64,000 nt of DNA from Bradyrhizobium japonicum USDA 6 (GCF_000284375.1 NC_017249.1:5434001-5498000); one strand, 5' to 3'. Shown: positions 29,832 through 38,524, numbered from the stretch's first letter. The notes: generated from the sequence alone by a model not told the origin. Numbers and translations: made by a program.

Positions 29832-30137
29832 TCAATGCGTCCAGGGCTCGCCGCGCCGGAACGAGAAATTGTCGGCATAGGCGACCGGGCGGCGGATCGA
29901 ATCCTGCGGCTCGATCACCTGGTACGCGATGCCCTTGCGCTCGCAATAGGCGACCGCCTCTTCCTTGCTGTGGAAGCGCAGCGTGATCTGCTGCTTCATG
30001 TCGCCGGACGAGGTCCAGCCCATCAGCGGCTCGACCGAGCGCGGCTGCTCCGGCTCGTAGTCCAGCTGCCATTCCTTGGTTTTGGACCGGCCGGATTGCA
30101 TCGCGTTCTTGGCGGGCTTGAAAATGCGTGCGGTCAT
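29832..30137 (-). CDS. NDUFS4-like 'ETC complex I subunit' family protein
   Basis: 101 residues from ATG 30137. The sequence MTARIFKPAKNAMQSGRSKTKEW starts the family, and WTSSGDMKQQITLRFHSKEEAVAYCERKGIAYQV is the conserved core (PF04800), ending in a short C-terminal YADNFSFRRGEPWTH. In alphaproteobacteria this is the homologue of the accessory NDUFS4/18-kDa subunit of NADH dehydrogenase. It is encoded away from the nuo operon, as usual. The upstream extension of the frame to 30296 has no family resemblance. Confidence 0.88.
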   Translation of the reverse strand: MTARIFKPAKNAMQSGRSKTKEWQLDYEPEQPRSVEPLMGWTSSGDMKQQITLRFHSKEEAVAYCERKGIAYQVIEPQDSIRRPVAYADNFSFRRGEPWTH

Positions 30138-30394
30138 GGGTGGTCCGGGCCTCGTTTTCGTCTTTTCGTTCGATTTCGATGCGTCAGGGTGGCAGTTGGT
30201 GGAAACCTCAGGGATAGTATAGAGACACCAATCGGAGACTGATCGGTGATTCCGGCCCCCGGCACCCCTCACGACGGTATAGTCATTATGCTGCACCGTG
30301 ACAATTGCGTACCCGTCTTCCGCGCCGGGATCCGGCCTGGCGGCACTGCCTCCCCGACCTCCGCCTGCCCGCCCCCATCGAGAGCTTCCGTCGC

Positions 30395-31570
30395 ATGTCC
30401 TTCCTGAACATCAACGCCACGCTCCCCGAAAAAGGCCGCGACCTCCGGCTCGACCTGTTTCGCGGGGTGGCGAACTGGGCGATCTTCCTCGACCATATCC
30501 CCGATAACGTGGTGAACTGGATCACCACCCGCAACTATGGCTTTTCCGACGCCGCCGACCTGTTCGTCTTCATCTCCGGCTACACCGCCTCCTTCGTCTA
30601 TGCGCGAATGATGCTCGAGCGCGGCTTCATCGTCGGCGCCACGAGGCTGACCAAGCGGGTCTGGCAGCTCTACGTCGCCCACATCATCCTGTTCGTGATC
30701 TACATCGCCTCGATCAGCTATCTCGCGCTGCGGTTCGGCGATTCCGACATGATCAACGAGTTCAACGTCGCCGGCCTTGTCGACAACGCCACCGAGACGC
30801 TGCGCCAGGGCCTGTTCCTGCGCTTCAAGCCGCTCAATCTCGACGTGCTACCGCTCTACATCGTGCTGATGGGCCTGTTTCCGCCGATCCTGTGGTTCAT
30901 GCTGCGCAAGCCGGACCTGACGATGGTGCTCTCCATCGTGCTGTGGCTCGCCGCGCGCCACTTCGGCTGGAACCTGACGGCCTATCCGGCCGGCCAGTGG
31001 TACTTCAACCCCTATTGCTGGCAGGTGCTGTTCGTGTTCGGCGCCTGGTGTGCGATGGGCGGGGCGCGACGCTCCGGGGCGCTGATCAATTCGCCGATCA
31101 CCCTGTGGCTTTGCCTCGGCTATCTCGCCTTCGCGCTCGTCATGACCATGGCCGGCCGCTTCCCTACCCTCGGCGGCATGTTCCCGGGATGGCTGTTCTC
31201 GGCCTTCAACCCCAACGACAAGACCAACCTCGCGCCCTACCGCTTCCTCCATTTCGTCGTGATCGTGATCCTGGTGATCCGCTTCGTGCCGAAGGAATGG
31301 CCGGGCCTGGAGTGGAAGGTGTTCGATCCCTTGATCGTCTGCGGCCAGCAGTCGCTCGCCGTGTTCTGCGTCGGCGTGTTCCTGTCCTTCGTCGGCCATT
31401 TCGAGCTGTCGATGAGCTCGGGCTCGCTGTTCGCGCAGATCTTCGTCAGCATCGCCGGCATCGCGATCATGACAACAGTGGCGTACTACATTTCCTGGTC
31501 GAAGAAGCAGGACAAGCCGCTGAAGCCGCCGGCCAAGCCTGCGGCCGCCCCGCCCGCAAAGGCCGCCTGA
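30395..31570 (+). CDS. opgC: OpgC family membrane acyltransferase
   Basis: 391 residues, about ten hydrophobic segments. The N-terminus LRLDLFRGVANWAIFLDHIPDNVVNWIT and SDAADLFVFISGYTA are OpgC hallmarks; the His of LDHIP is the likely acyltransfer residue. A Lys/Pro/Ala-rich cytoplasmic tail follows. OpgC proteins add succinyl groups to periplasmic glucans. No opgG/opgH lies nearby. The ATG at 30395 gives the best N-terminus; the frame extends upstream without a plausible signal. Confidence 0.9.
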   Translation: MSFLNINATLPEKGRDLRLDLFRGVANWAIFLDHIPDNVVNWITTRNYGFSDAADLFVFISGYTASFVYARMMLERGFIVGATRLTKRVWQLYVAHIILFVIYIASISYLALRFGDSDMINEFNVAGLVDNATETLRQGLFLRFKPLNLDVLPLYIVLMGLFPPILWFMLRKPDLTMVLSIVLWLAARHFGWNLTAYPAGQWYFNPYCWQVLFVFGAWCAMGGARRSGALINSPITLWLCLGYLAFALVMTMAGRFPTLGGMFPGWLFSAFNPNDKTNLAPYRFLHFVVIVILVIRFVPKEWPGLEWKVFDPLIVCGQQSLAVFCVGVFLSFVGHFELSMSSGSLFAQIFVSIAGIAIMTTVAYYISWSKKQDKPLKPPAKPAAAPPAKAA

Positions 31571-31613
31571 GCCGGACAGCAGCGGTCCCGCGCCTGACGG
31601 CAGCGATGCGGCA

Positions 31614-31805
31614 TCAGGCCGCTTCGCTGTCGAACTCGGTGAACTTCTTGTAGATCCAGTCGCGGCCGTCGTGGCGGCGCCAGACCTTGCCATAGACGAG
31701 CTGCCCATTGATCGAGCGGCGCGGCACGATCACGGTCCAGAGGTGCCAGATCTCGGTCCAGCTCGACTGCGGATGGACAGTTCGGACGTTGCGATCGAGA
31801 GACAT
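31614..31805 (-). CDS. Conserved small hypothetical protein
   Basis: 63 residues, rich in Trp and basic residues (WTEIWHLWTVIVPRRSINGQLVYGKVWRRHDGR and so on), no membrane segment or signal. The pattern suggests a small beta domain. Convergent with opgC. Similar short proteins occur in Bradyrhizobium (recall). Function unknown. Confidence 0.6.
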   Translation of the reverse strand: MSLDRNVRTVHPQSSWTEIWHLWTVIVPRRSINGQLVYGKVWRRHDGRDWIYKKFTEFDSEAA

Positions 31806-32109
31806 GACGCAAAACTCGCAAGATATGAGCGCGGCGACGAACTGTGACCTGTGTGAGCACCGATTGCAGGCACCCGATCGCGAGCCTTGCCGACCTCATA
31901 TCAGCCACGAAGGCGGCCGCAACAACCACTCGTGCTTAACCTAACCGGTCAACCTTACCCCTCGTGGGTACCTGCCAAGACCCGTTGAAAGCCAACGCCG
32001 ATCTTTCTATGATGCGTGCACAATTTGAGAATGAGCGCACCGTTTTGGGCGCGTGGCAATTGCGAACTGATTTTCCATTTTTCAAATGACTTGCTGACTG
32101 GGGCCCACA

Positions 32110-32268
32110 ATGAATATGCAATGTGGACGTTTGCGCTTGGCGGTGCGCTCGATGCCGCCTGCGCCGCTCGTCAAAGCATCCGTCGCTGAACCGCCGAAGG
32201 CGGCCAACGACAATCATCTGGCGTGGCCGTTCCTGCCGTTTCCGCTCGGCTGGTACGCGACGAACTGA
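32110..32268 (+). CDS. Possible small protein in a gene-poor 1-kb stretch
   Basis: 52 residues from ATG 32110 (GGGGC upstream), ending HLAWPFLPFPLGWYATN. No family recognised. It is the best candidate in 31806-32864, which otherwise holds a TAACCTAACC motif (31937), a 12-bp tandem repeat (32474) and a minus-strand frame (32355-32681) that may be a decayed gene end. Confidence 0.3.
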   Translation: MNMQCGRLRLAVRSMPPAPLVKASVAEPPKAANDNHLAWPFLPFPLGWYATN

Positions 32269-32473
32269 TCCCCGGAATAGCGCGACGCCGCTCAAGCGGA
32301 ATATCATCGCTTGGCGGCGTCCGTTTAGGCATTGGGCGCTGAAATCCCCAATGCTCATATGTCTGTGGCGACAGCCAAAGGTTCGAAGCAATTTTGCGAA
32401 TTCTGCGTCGGTCCGGCCGGCGCAACGCCTTGAAAAATCGCGCGGAAGTGGCGTTGGGTGAAGAACAAGCGCC

Positions 32474-32521
32474 AAGGCTTCAGGCAAGGCTTCAGGCAAG
32501 GTTTCAAGCAAACCTTCAGGC
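32474..32521. repeat. 12-bp tandem repeat, four units
   Basis: Two identical AAGGCTTCAGGC units followed by two diverged ones (AAGGTTTCAAGC, AAACCTTCAGGC). On the minus strand it would encode Leu-Lys-Pro-Cys repeats, but no convincing gene contains it. Confidence 0.75.
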
Positions 32522-32864
32522 CAGGCTGCGCGCGGTTCAGGTCGCGCTGGGCCGCCTGCCCCATGCCCGCAATCGCGCCGGCCCGGATGCGCGACGTGCT
32601 CTGCGCATCGACGCTGAGCGTGCCCTGCGCGTTGTAGGCCTGTCCCGCCTGGTTGCCATGTTCCCGCCTCGGCGGTCGCAACCAATCACCGCGCCACGAG
32701 TTGCAGGTTCTTCCCGTCCGTCCGGGGAAGCCGCGTGGCTGCGATTCCGCGCGATGTACGGACGGTCATCTCGCCTCACGACCGTGTGAGCTGGAGCGCG
32801 GCCAGTGAATTTTCACGAACGAGCAGAGACCAACGAACAGCAGGCCGCAAGGCAAGGGGATGCA

Positions 32865-33026
32865 GTGAGTCACATCGATACGACCGAGAAACTCTCGGGC
32901 ACGCCGGAGACTGAAAGTTCGCTGTTCGCGCTGTGCGGGCTTGGCGTCGCCGGAATCGCAATGCTGGGCTGGATCTGCGCCCTCGCCTGGATCGGCTGGC
33001 GCCTCGCCAATTGGCTGCTGTTCTGA
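32865..33026 (+). CDS. Small single-span membrane protein
   Basis: GTG start at 32865 with AAGGGG six bases upstream; 53 residues. A polar N-terminus (VSHIDTTEKLSGTPETES) is followed by one long hydrophobic helix, LFALCGLGVAGIAMLGWICALAWIGW, and a short tail. The frame also has an upstream GTG at 32805, which would add 20 residues. Family not recognised. Confidence 0.55.
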   Translation: MSHIDTTEKLSGTPETESSLFALCGLGVAGIAMLGWICALAWIGWRLANWLLF

Positions 33027-33181
33027 AATCGAAACGCCGCCGGAACAACAATGCACGCGAAAGTTGCGGCTTGTGCAATTTCGCGGGGATCGTCGCGCCG
33101 ACCTGATCGTCGCCGACGGCAACGGAACGGGATGAGCGCGGCGCAATATCGAGAGAATTGAAGGAGCTTCAACCTCGGGAC

Positions 33182-33258
33182 TGGTCGGGGCAGCTGGATT
33201 CGAACCAACGACCTGCAGTACCCAAAACTGCCGCGCTACCAGGCTGCGCTATACCCCG
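33182..33258 (-). tRNA. tRNA-Pro(TGG)
   Basis: 77 nt on the minus strand including encoded CCA. The acceptor CGGGGTA pairs with TGCCCCG. The anticodon arm is GCAGT TTTGGGT ACTGC with anticodon TGG. Discriminator A. No neighbouring tRNA or integrase gene. Confidence 0.97.
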
Positions 33259-33350
33259 AATGTCCGGCGAGCCCCGTCGATACACGCTTCCCAAAGCGCC
33301 ATCAAGCTTTCAAGCCGCCAGCAAGGCGGCAATAACCCCGCTGGGTCGCC

Positions 33351-33833
33351 CTACTTGGTGCCGAACAGCGGGTGGCCAACGCGGTCGCCGGGACGGATGC
33401 CGTATTTCTGCGCCGTTCCCGCCACCACCTCCAGCACGGCCCGCGCGGGCCCCTGGGACGAAATGATCTTGGTCGACAGCGGCTCGGTGTTTTCGGCGAT
33501 GCGCAGGATGCGGCCGTCGGCGCGGATGAAGATCATGTCGAGTGAGACGTAGGTGTTCTTCATCCACATCGACACTTCCTGCTCGGGTTTGAAGTCGAAC
33601 AGCATGCCTTTGCCGTCGGCCAGTTCCTTGCGGTACATCAGCCCGGTCTGCTTCTCCTCCTCGGTCGTCGCCATTTCCACCGAGAACACCTGCACGCCGT
33701 TCCTGGTGACGATCTCGAGCGGCTGGAAGCTGGCGGCGCGCACCGGCGCGCTCGGGACGGCACAGCCGACAACGAGGATGGCGGCCAGCCAGCCCCTTGC
33801 AATGGACCAGACGGCCTTTCGGTCAAAATTCAT
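33351..33833 (-). CDS. DUF192 domain protein, secreted
   Basis: 160 residues from ATG 33833. A signal peptide (AILVVGCAVPSAPVRAAS) is followed by the DUF192 domain: MATTEEEKQTGLMYRKELADGKGMLF, MWMKNTYVSLDMIFI and GRILRIAENTEPLS. Family members are small beta-barrel proteins of unknown biochemical role, usually periplasmic in alphaproteobacteria. The Cys of VVGC is probably within the signal helix rather than a lipobox. Confidence 0.88.
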   Translation of the reverse strand: MNFDRKAVWSIARGWLAAILVVGCAVPSAPVRAASFQPLEIVTRNGVQVFSVEMATTEEEKQTGLMYRKELADGKGMLFDFKPEQEVSMWMKNTYVSLDMIFIRADGRILRIAENTEPLSTKIISSQGPARAVLEVVAGTAQKYGIRPGDRVGHPLFGTK

Positions 33834-33980
33834 GGGACGATACTCGAGGGGGCGTGGGACTGGAGCAGTCCTTACGCGGCGACCGCGACAAAAGCCAGAG
33901 GCGCGCCGGATGGGCGGCGCGCCGCTTGTCACGATTGCGGGAGCTGGCGATCGGCAGCCGCTAGTGCGACTGCAAGCTTT

Positions 33981-34637
33981 CTAATGCGAAGAAAGCCCTG
34001 GCGATCCCGTCTCGGGATGGATCTCGGCCGCCATCATGCCCTTGGAGCCGGGCCCGAAGCGGACCAGGACATATTGGCCGGGCCTGAGCTCGGTCATGCC
34101 GAAGCGGCGCAGCGTCTCCATGTGCACGAAGATGTCGGGCGTGCCCTCGCCGCAGGTCAGGAAGCCGAAGCCGCGCAGGCGGTTGAACCATTTGACCTGG
34201 GCCCGCTCCAGTCCGCTGGTCGCGGTGACCGTGACGTGGGTGCGCGGCGGCAGCATCTGCGCCGGATGGATCGCGGTCGACTCGTCCATCGAGACCACGC
34301 GGAAGGCCTGGTAGCCCTTGGCGCGCTGGATGCACTCGACGACGATGCGGGCGCCCTCATAGGCGGTCTGGAAGCCGTCGCGTCTGAGCACGGTGACGTG
34401 CAGCAGCACGTCCGGCCAGCCATTGTCGGGAACAATGAAGCCGTAGCCCTTTGAAGCGTCGAACCATTTGATGACGCCGTGAACCTCGACGAGGTTGGCA
34501 CTGCCTTCACCAAGTCCGCTGAACGGGCTTAGCGCGTTATCGCGACCGCCGCCGTGCTCGCCCACAGCGGGAACTCCGATCTTCTTGGACTCAAATCCGT
34601 CCGACGACCCCATAACCCCGGACCCCACACTGCCCAT
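33981..34637 (-). CDS. Double cold-shock-domain protein (CspA family)
   Basis: 218 residues with two cold-shock domains. The first is at about 53-117 (GVIKWFDASKGYGFIVPDNG, DVLLHVTVL), the second at about 146-210 (AQVKWFNRLRGFGFLTCGEG, DIFVHMETL). Both keep RNP1-like KGYGFI/RGFGFL and RNP2-like motifs. A disordered Gly/Ser N-terminus of 50 residues precedes them. Single-stranded nucleic-acid binding is expected. Tandem CSD proteins of this size are typical of Rhizobiales. The exact start is uncertain because several in-frame Met codons occur. Confidence 0.9.
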   Translation of the reverse strand: MGSVGSGVMGSSDGFESKKIGVPAVGEHGGGRDNALSPFSGLGEGSANLVEVHGVIKWFDASKGYGFIVPDNGWPDVLLHVTVLRRDGFQTAYEGARIVVECIQRAKGYQAFRVVSMDESTAIHPAQMLPPRTHVTVTATSGLERAQVKWFNRLRGFGFLTCGEGTPDIFVHMETLRRFGMTELRPGQYVLVRFGPGSKGMMAAEIHPETGSPGLSSH

Positions 34638-34812
34638 TGCAACCCGCCTCAGCGGCGGCGTCGAATCACGCGTCTTAAGAGAATATTCTCAATTCGACGC
34701 GACGCGAATCTCTCGACTCAAAAGATAACACTCCCGGTTGAGACGCATAGATAAAAAAGAGATTCGCCGGAACCTATGAACAGCTTGCACAGCCGCGAAT
34801 CAAACTGCTGCC

Positions 34813-35574
34813 TCAATTTGCGACAAAGGGCCCGAGGGTCTCGCCGATGTCGTGGCGGATGACGAGGTCGGCGATGTCGTCCTGATCGGTCGGCTCGCGA
34901 TTGATGATCACCAGACGTGCACCGGCGTTCTTCGCCATCATCGGAAAGCCCGCCGCCGGCCACACCACGAGCGAGGAGCCGATCGCGATGAAGAGGTCGC
35001 AGGCTTGCGACAGCGCGGTCGCGCGCTGCATTTCGTCGTCGGGCATCATCTGGCCGAACGAGATCGTCGCGGTCTTCACCGGCTCGTCGCACGTAGTGCA
35101 GTTGGGTGCGCCGCCATCTTCGTCGAAGCGGCGCTTCACCCAGTCGAGCTGATAGGCCTGCCCGCATCCGATGCAGCGCGCATAGGTGGTATTGCCGTGA
35201 AGCTCGATGACGTGCTCGGCGGCGAAGCCCGAAGCCTGGTGCAGATTGTCGATGTTCTGGGTGATGACGGCGGGAACCTTGCCGGCGCGGTAGAGCGAGG
35301 CGAGCGCGCGATGACCGCGGCCGGGCCTGGCCGCGGCAAAGACCGATTCCATCGCAAAGCGGCGGCGCCAGGATTCGTCGCGAGCTTCCTGGCTGGCGAC
35401 GAATTCGTCGAACGGGATCGGACGGTTGCGCGTCCAGATTCCGCCCGGCGAGCGGAAGTCCGGGATGCCGCATTCGGTGGAGATGCCCGCGCCGGTGAAG
35501 GGCACGATGGTCCTCGACTCGGCGATCATGTCGCCGAGTCGTTCGACGCCGCTGCGAAGATCCGATGCAATCAC
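34813..35574 (-). CDS. NAD-dependent protein deacylase (sirtuin, CobB/Sir2 family)
   Basis: 253 residues from a GTG at 35574, which has GGGAGG at good spacing; TTG 35619 or ATG 35613 are alternatives. NAD-binding GAGIST (28-33), QNIDNLH (106-112), catalytic H126 in ELHGN, zinc ligands C134, C137, C159, C162, and GSSLVVWPAAGFP. It removes acyl groups from lysine using NAD. The usual CobB specificity pair Tyr/Arg is not evident in the sequence read, so deacetylation is more likely than desuccinylation. Confidence 0.92.
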   Translation of the reverse strand: MIASDLRSGVERLGDMIAESRTIVPFTGAGISTECGIPDFRSPGGIWTRNRPIPFDEFVASQEARDESWRRRFAMESVFAAARPGRGHRALASLYRAGKVPAVITQNIDNLHQASGFAAEHVIELHGNTTYARCIGCGQAYQLDWVKRRFDEDGGAPNCTTCDEPVKTATISFGQMMPDDEMQRATALSQACDLFIAIGSSLVVWPAAGFPMMAKNAGARLVIINREPTDQDDIADLVIRHDIGETLGPFVAN

Positions 35575-35810
35575 TTGCGGCCTCCCGGGCTGGCCTTGCG
35601 CCGGCTGCACCATGCGCAAGCGGCAAGATCGTTGACGCTGTTATCCACTGCCGCGCGAGAATCGCGCAAGCCGCGGTCGGCAATTTTTTCCGACCTTCGC
35701 TTATCACAATCCTGCAATGCCTCCTCCCCATTGACGCCCCAATCAGAAGCGCCAATGCATGTGTTAACGCGACTCAACGTGATTGCGGCGGCAGTGCGTG
35801 AGTTCGGCCG

Positions 35811-35840
35811 TGCACACATACTGAAGTGCACACATACTGA
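35811..35840. repeat. 14-bp direct repeat upstream of a small gene
   Basis: TGCACACATACTGA occurs at 35811-35824 and 35827-35840, a 16-bp period, ending 19 bp before the start of the 35860 gene. It could be a tandem regulator site. Confidence 0.7.
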
Positions 35841-35859
35841 CGTGTAGAGGGGATTTGAC

Positions 35860-36024
35860 ATGACCGAAGACGAGCAACGCAAAATCCGCGAACGCGAAGA
35901 GATCGCCGCCCGTGTCGCCGCCTTCCGTGCCACGCAAGAAAAATTCCAGCGCGAGCGCGAAGAGTATTTCGTCTCGACGCTCGACAATGCGCGCAAGGTG
36001 GAGCGGCCCTCGCTCTGGCCATAA
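35860..36024 (+). CDS. Small charged helical protein (54 aa)
   Basis: 54 residues from ATG 35860, with GAGGGG nine bases upstream. Highly charged: MTEDEQRKIREREEIAARV, then FQREREEYF, a predicted coiled coil. No signal. Followed by a strong terminator at 36048. Similar short proteins are known to me from Bradyrhizobium as unnamed hypotheticals. A pair of direct repeats just upstream may control it. Confidence 0.7.
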   Translation: MTEDEQRKIREREEIAARVAAFRATQEKFQREREEYFVSTLDNARKVERPSLWP

Positions 36025-36047
36025 GGCACCTCCGATCGCCACGCATG

Positions 36048-36078
36048 AAAAAAGCCCGGAGCATCGCTCCGGGCTTTT
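36048..36078. terminator. Bidirectional rho-independent terminator
   Basis: AGCCCGGA and TCCGGGCT arms around a 7-nt loop, with an A run on the left and TTTT on the right. It serves the plus-strand 35860 gene and the convergent 36093-36380 gene. Confidence 0.9.
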
Positions 36079-36092
36079 CACTTGGTCAGCCG

Positions 36093-36380
36093 TTACCAGC
36101 CGCGGTAGTAGTGGCGGCGGTGGTAGTAGGGCCCATCGCCGTAATAGGCATACGGGCCGGGGCTGTAATAGGCGGGCCCGCCATAATAGCCGTAGCCCGG
36201 ACCATAATAGCCGTACGGATGCGACGCAGCGATCGCGCCCGCGGTGATCGCGCCGGCGGCGAGGCCGAATGCGAGGCCCGGGCCAATGCCGCGACCGCGC
36301 GCCTCTGCAGGCGCAGGCGCCGCAACCGCGGTCACGCCGACGGCCGCAACGGTGGCCAGAACTGCCAGTGTCTTCTTCAT
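36093..36380 (-). CDS. Secreted Gly/Tyr-rich protein
   Basis: 95 residues from ATG 36380, with a near-perfect AAGGAGGAG ribosome site. A signal peptide ends APAPAEARG. A glycine/alanine helix (GLAFGLAAGAITAGAIAAS) is followed by YYGPGYGYYGG-type repeats and a His/Arg/Tyr tail. The composition resembles small cell-surface proteins of Bradyrhizobium. Strong translation signals suggest high expression. Biochemical role unknown. Confidence 0.78.
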   Translation of the reverse strand: MKKTLAVLATVAAVGVTAVAAPAPAEARGRGIGPGLAFGLAAGAITAGAIAASHPYGYYGPGYGYYGGPAYYSPGPYAYYGDGPYYHRRHYYRGW

Positions 36381-36624
36381 GACTCTCCTCCTTCGCGTCT
36401 CGCAGGGACAACGTCGGGAGCCCGCGATGGTTGCGCGCGAGGGGTGGAACCGGGGCGGCAGAAAAATATCGGCACGAGCGGAACGAAAGCCGGTTGGGCG
36501 GATTGCATCTGCGAGTGCGGAAGCCTCCGCTATCCGGTTGAGGCGACAGCACGATGCCCCGTCAGCGTCTCCGCGATGCTGGCGGGGTTTTGGTTTCACG
36601 GAAAGCAAATGGCAGCAGACATCA

Positions 36625-36891
36625 ATGGCTGCCAACGGGACGGATGCCGAGGAGGACCCATTGCCGCTATCCGCTTTGCTGGGGCGTATCCGCAGGCTCG
36701 TTCCCAGATCCCGCGACCAGCATTACGACGAGATCGTGCGCAACTTCGGTGTCGGCGCGCTGCGCCCGCCGCCGACGCCGATGAGCGACGGCGAGCTGGC
36801 ACGGGCCATCGCCGAGTTCCTCAAGGAGCAGCCCTCGAGCGCGTCCGTCGCGACCCTCGGCCGGCGGCTGGACCCCTCCTCTCCGCTGTAA
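36625..36891 (+). CDS. Hypothetical protein (88 aa)
   Basis: 88 residues from ATG 36625. Contains ALLGRIRRLVPRSRDQHYDEIVRNFGVGALRPPP and ELARAIAEFLKEQPSS; soluble, amphipathic helices. The frame extends upstream to 36244, but that part is antisense to the neighbouring gene. No family recognised. Lies between a secreted protein gene and a 41-residue gene. Confidence 0.6.
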   Translation: MAANGTDAEEDPLPLSALLGRIRRLVPRSRDQHYDEIVRNFGVGALRPPPTPMSDGELARAIAEFLKEQPSSASVATLGRRLDPSSPL

Positions 36892-36969
36892 GCGGGTTTG
36901 TTTCTGGCGAGCACGGAACAAATGTTTCCCGCGCACGTTGAGTCCTCTTCACGCAAGAGGAGATCTGAC

Positions 36970-37095
36970 ATGCCCGCGTGGCTTGAAGTTCTGCTCAACC
37001 TGTCCGGCTATGCCGGCTTCGTCGCGCTTGCGCGCCGCGGCACCGCGTGCCCGGACCATGCCGCCGACGACCGGATCTACGGCGACGAGCGCTAA
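36970..37095 (+). CDS. Small hypothetical protein (41 aa)
   Basis: 41 residues starting MPAWLEVLLNLSGYAGFVALA, from ATG 36970 with AGAGGAGAT upstream. A short hydrophobic N-terminal helix is followed by an acidic tail (DHAADDRIYGDER). Its stop codon overlaps the stop of the convergent 37092-37289 gene. Short but with excellent translation signals. Confidence 0.6.
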   Translation: MPAWLEVLLNLSGYAGFVALARRGTACPDHAADDRIYGDER

Positions 37096-37289
37096 TTGGT
37101 GTGGGACGCCTGGCCTGCCGTGCGCACCAGCCGGTCGGCCTTGACCGCGACGCGCGTGTCCTCGAGCTGCGGCCGCAGCGAGAAGCTGATCACCACGAAG
37201 GCGAGGCAGAACAGCGAGCCGACGACGGCGACGCGCCGGTAGGTGTGGCGGTCGCCCTGAAAAAAGGATGGTTCTGAAAAAGGTGTCAT
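37092..37289 (-). CDS. Small single-span membrane protein
   Basis: 65 residues, one transmembrane helix (VAVVGSLFCLAFVVISFSL) preceded by a cytoplasmic arm with basic residues (GDRHTYRR) and followed by an external tail. A TAACCTAACC motif lies at 37375-37384, about 85 bp upstream. No family recognised. Confidence 0.6.
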   Translation of the reverse strand: MTPFSEPSFFQGDRHTYRRVAVVGSLFCLAFVVISFSLRPQLEDTRVAVKADRLVRTAGQASHTN

Positions 37290-37495
37290 GAAAACTTGCT
37301 TCTGGGCAACGTCGTTTCTTGTCCTTGCCAGACACCTATCCCAAGCAGCGGCAAGCGCAACGCGATTGGGGTTTTAACCTAACCGAATAGGGTTATCGGC
37401 TTTCCCGCAAATCTTCGTTAGGAGTTTGCGCAAGCCTTGAGATCCCGGCGCGTCGCTTCGGACCACGTCACCAAAACTCCTGAACGGGTACGGCT

Positions 37496-37572
37496 TTGTT
37501 CCAGCTTCGCCTGCGTTTCGTTCTCGAAGAACGAATCGGAATCGAAGAATTCGACGCGGAGCGTCTCTTAAC
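37496..37572. repeat. 77-bp dispersed repeat, copy 2
   Basis: TTGTTC start, hairpin core TTTCGTTC-TCGA-AGAACGAATCGG, TCTTAAC end. It aligns gap-free with copies at 9617 and 37866; the plus-strand peptide reads RLRFVLEERIGIEE. The 37290-37624 gap otherwise holds only a TAACCTAACC motif. Confidence 0.75.
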
Positions 37573-37624
37573 AAGTGGTATTGATCGCGCCGGGAGCGAA
37601 CGCGCGATCACAAGGAAAGCCCGA

Positions 37625-37753
37625 TCACTCCGTGTCGTCGCACTTCAGTGGCGGCGGCGCCTGCGGCACCGAGGGCCTGACTTGGCGCAGCCGCTTGTGC
37701 CTGTCGGACCAGAACACTTTGACGATCTCGGCAAGAAACCAGCACGCATCCAT
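37625..37753 (-). CDS. Small hypothetical protein (42 aa)
   Basis: 42 residues from ATG 37753 (MDACWFLAEIVKVFWSDR), with GAGGGA at suitable spacing. An amphipathic N-terminal helix is followed by a basic stretch (RHKRLRQVRP) and a Pro-rich end (PQAPPPLK). The frame is open upstream to 37897, across copy 3 of the 77-bp repeat. No family recognised. Confidence 0.5.
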   Translation of the reverse strand: MDACWFLAEIVKVFWSDRHKRLRQVRPSVPQAPPPLKCDDTE

Positions 37754-37865
37754 GTCGTTCTCCCTCGCCTCTTTCGATAGCGAGGACACGAGGACGGGAC
37801 CGTGCGAAGCATCACGCTTACTTGCGGCGACAAGCCCTGTCCCGCATCGACACAGAAGCCACGCC

Positions 37866-37942
37866 TTGTTCTGCATCCGACTCCATTTCGTTCGCAAGGA
37901 ACGAATCGGAGTCGAGAAAATCAGCGCGACGCGACTCCTAAC
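37866..37942. repeat. 77-bp dispersed repeat, copy 3
   Basis: The best-preserved hairpin of the family: CGACTCCATTTCGTTC and GAACGAATCGGAGTCG pair except at two positions, around GCAAG. The plus-strand peptide reads RLHFVRKERIGVEK. It ends in CCTAAC. Confidence 0.75.
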
Positions 37943-38042
37943 GATCGATGAAGGCGCGCGCCGTCACGGCTTCATCGGCAAGATTTTCAACGGCAGACGA
38001 GATCGCGCTTATCGGGTCGCCGTCGTTGCCTGCCGGCGCGCC

Positions 38043-38180
38043 TCACGCCGCTCGCTTGGCGTTGGCCTTCTCGGAAAAACATTCGAGGATCTGGATGCGG
38101 AGTTCTTCCGCGGCCGGGCCCTCGACCTTCCTCAACTGATTCCAGAGCCTGATCACTTCGCGCTGTTTCTCGATGGTCAT
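38043..38180 (-). CDS. Small helical protein (45 aa)
   Basis: 45 residues from ATG 38180 with GGAGGTG six bases upstream. MTIEKQREVIRLWNQLRKVEG and ELRIQILECFSEKANAKR predict two helices. Cytoplasmic, no family recognised. A near-ideal ribosome site and sensible composition support it as a gene despite its length. Confidence 0.65.
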   Translation of the reverse strand: MTIEKQREVIRLWNQLRKVEGPAAEELRIQILECFSEKANAKRAA

Positions 38181-38446
38181 GCGTCACCTCCAACGTGATG
38201 ACCAACTAGAACAAAATGAGAACAAAAAGTCCAGCCCCTCGCGCGCGATTTCCCCACACACATCGCCTCGAACCCAACGGGAGCTGCGGGGCCCCTGGAA
38301 GCAGGCGATTTCCGCGCCCCGCTGACGTGGAAAACCGTCCGACGAACACTTCGTCGCTACAGCGCGGTTGCTTTTTGGGTTTTCAACCTTAAGTTAGAGG
38401 CGCCGGCGGCCAGGCGCTGAAATCCCATCGCCGTCGGCCAAGAGAG

Positions 38447-38474
38447 CCCCGTGCGCAAGCGCGGGGTTTTTCTT
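38447..38474 (+). terminator. Rho-independent terminator, possible small-RNA 3' end
   Basis: CCCCGTGC-GCAA-GCGCGGGG followed by TTTTTC. No plus-strand gene ends just upstream; the 38181-38524 gap holds only this structure and an AT-rich patch at about 38368-38395, so it may terminate a short untranslated RNA. Confidence 0.75.
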
Positions 38475-38524
38475 TTGGGAACGCGTCCTCGCCCTCGCCG
38501 TTAGCCATTCCGGAGCGAGGGCCC

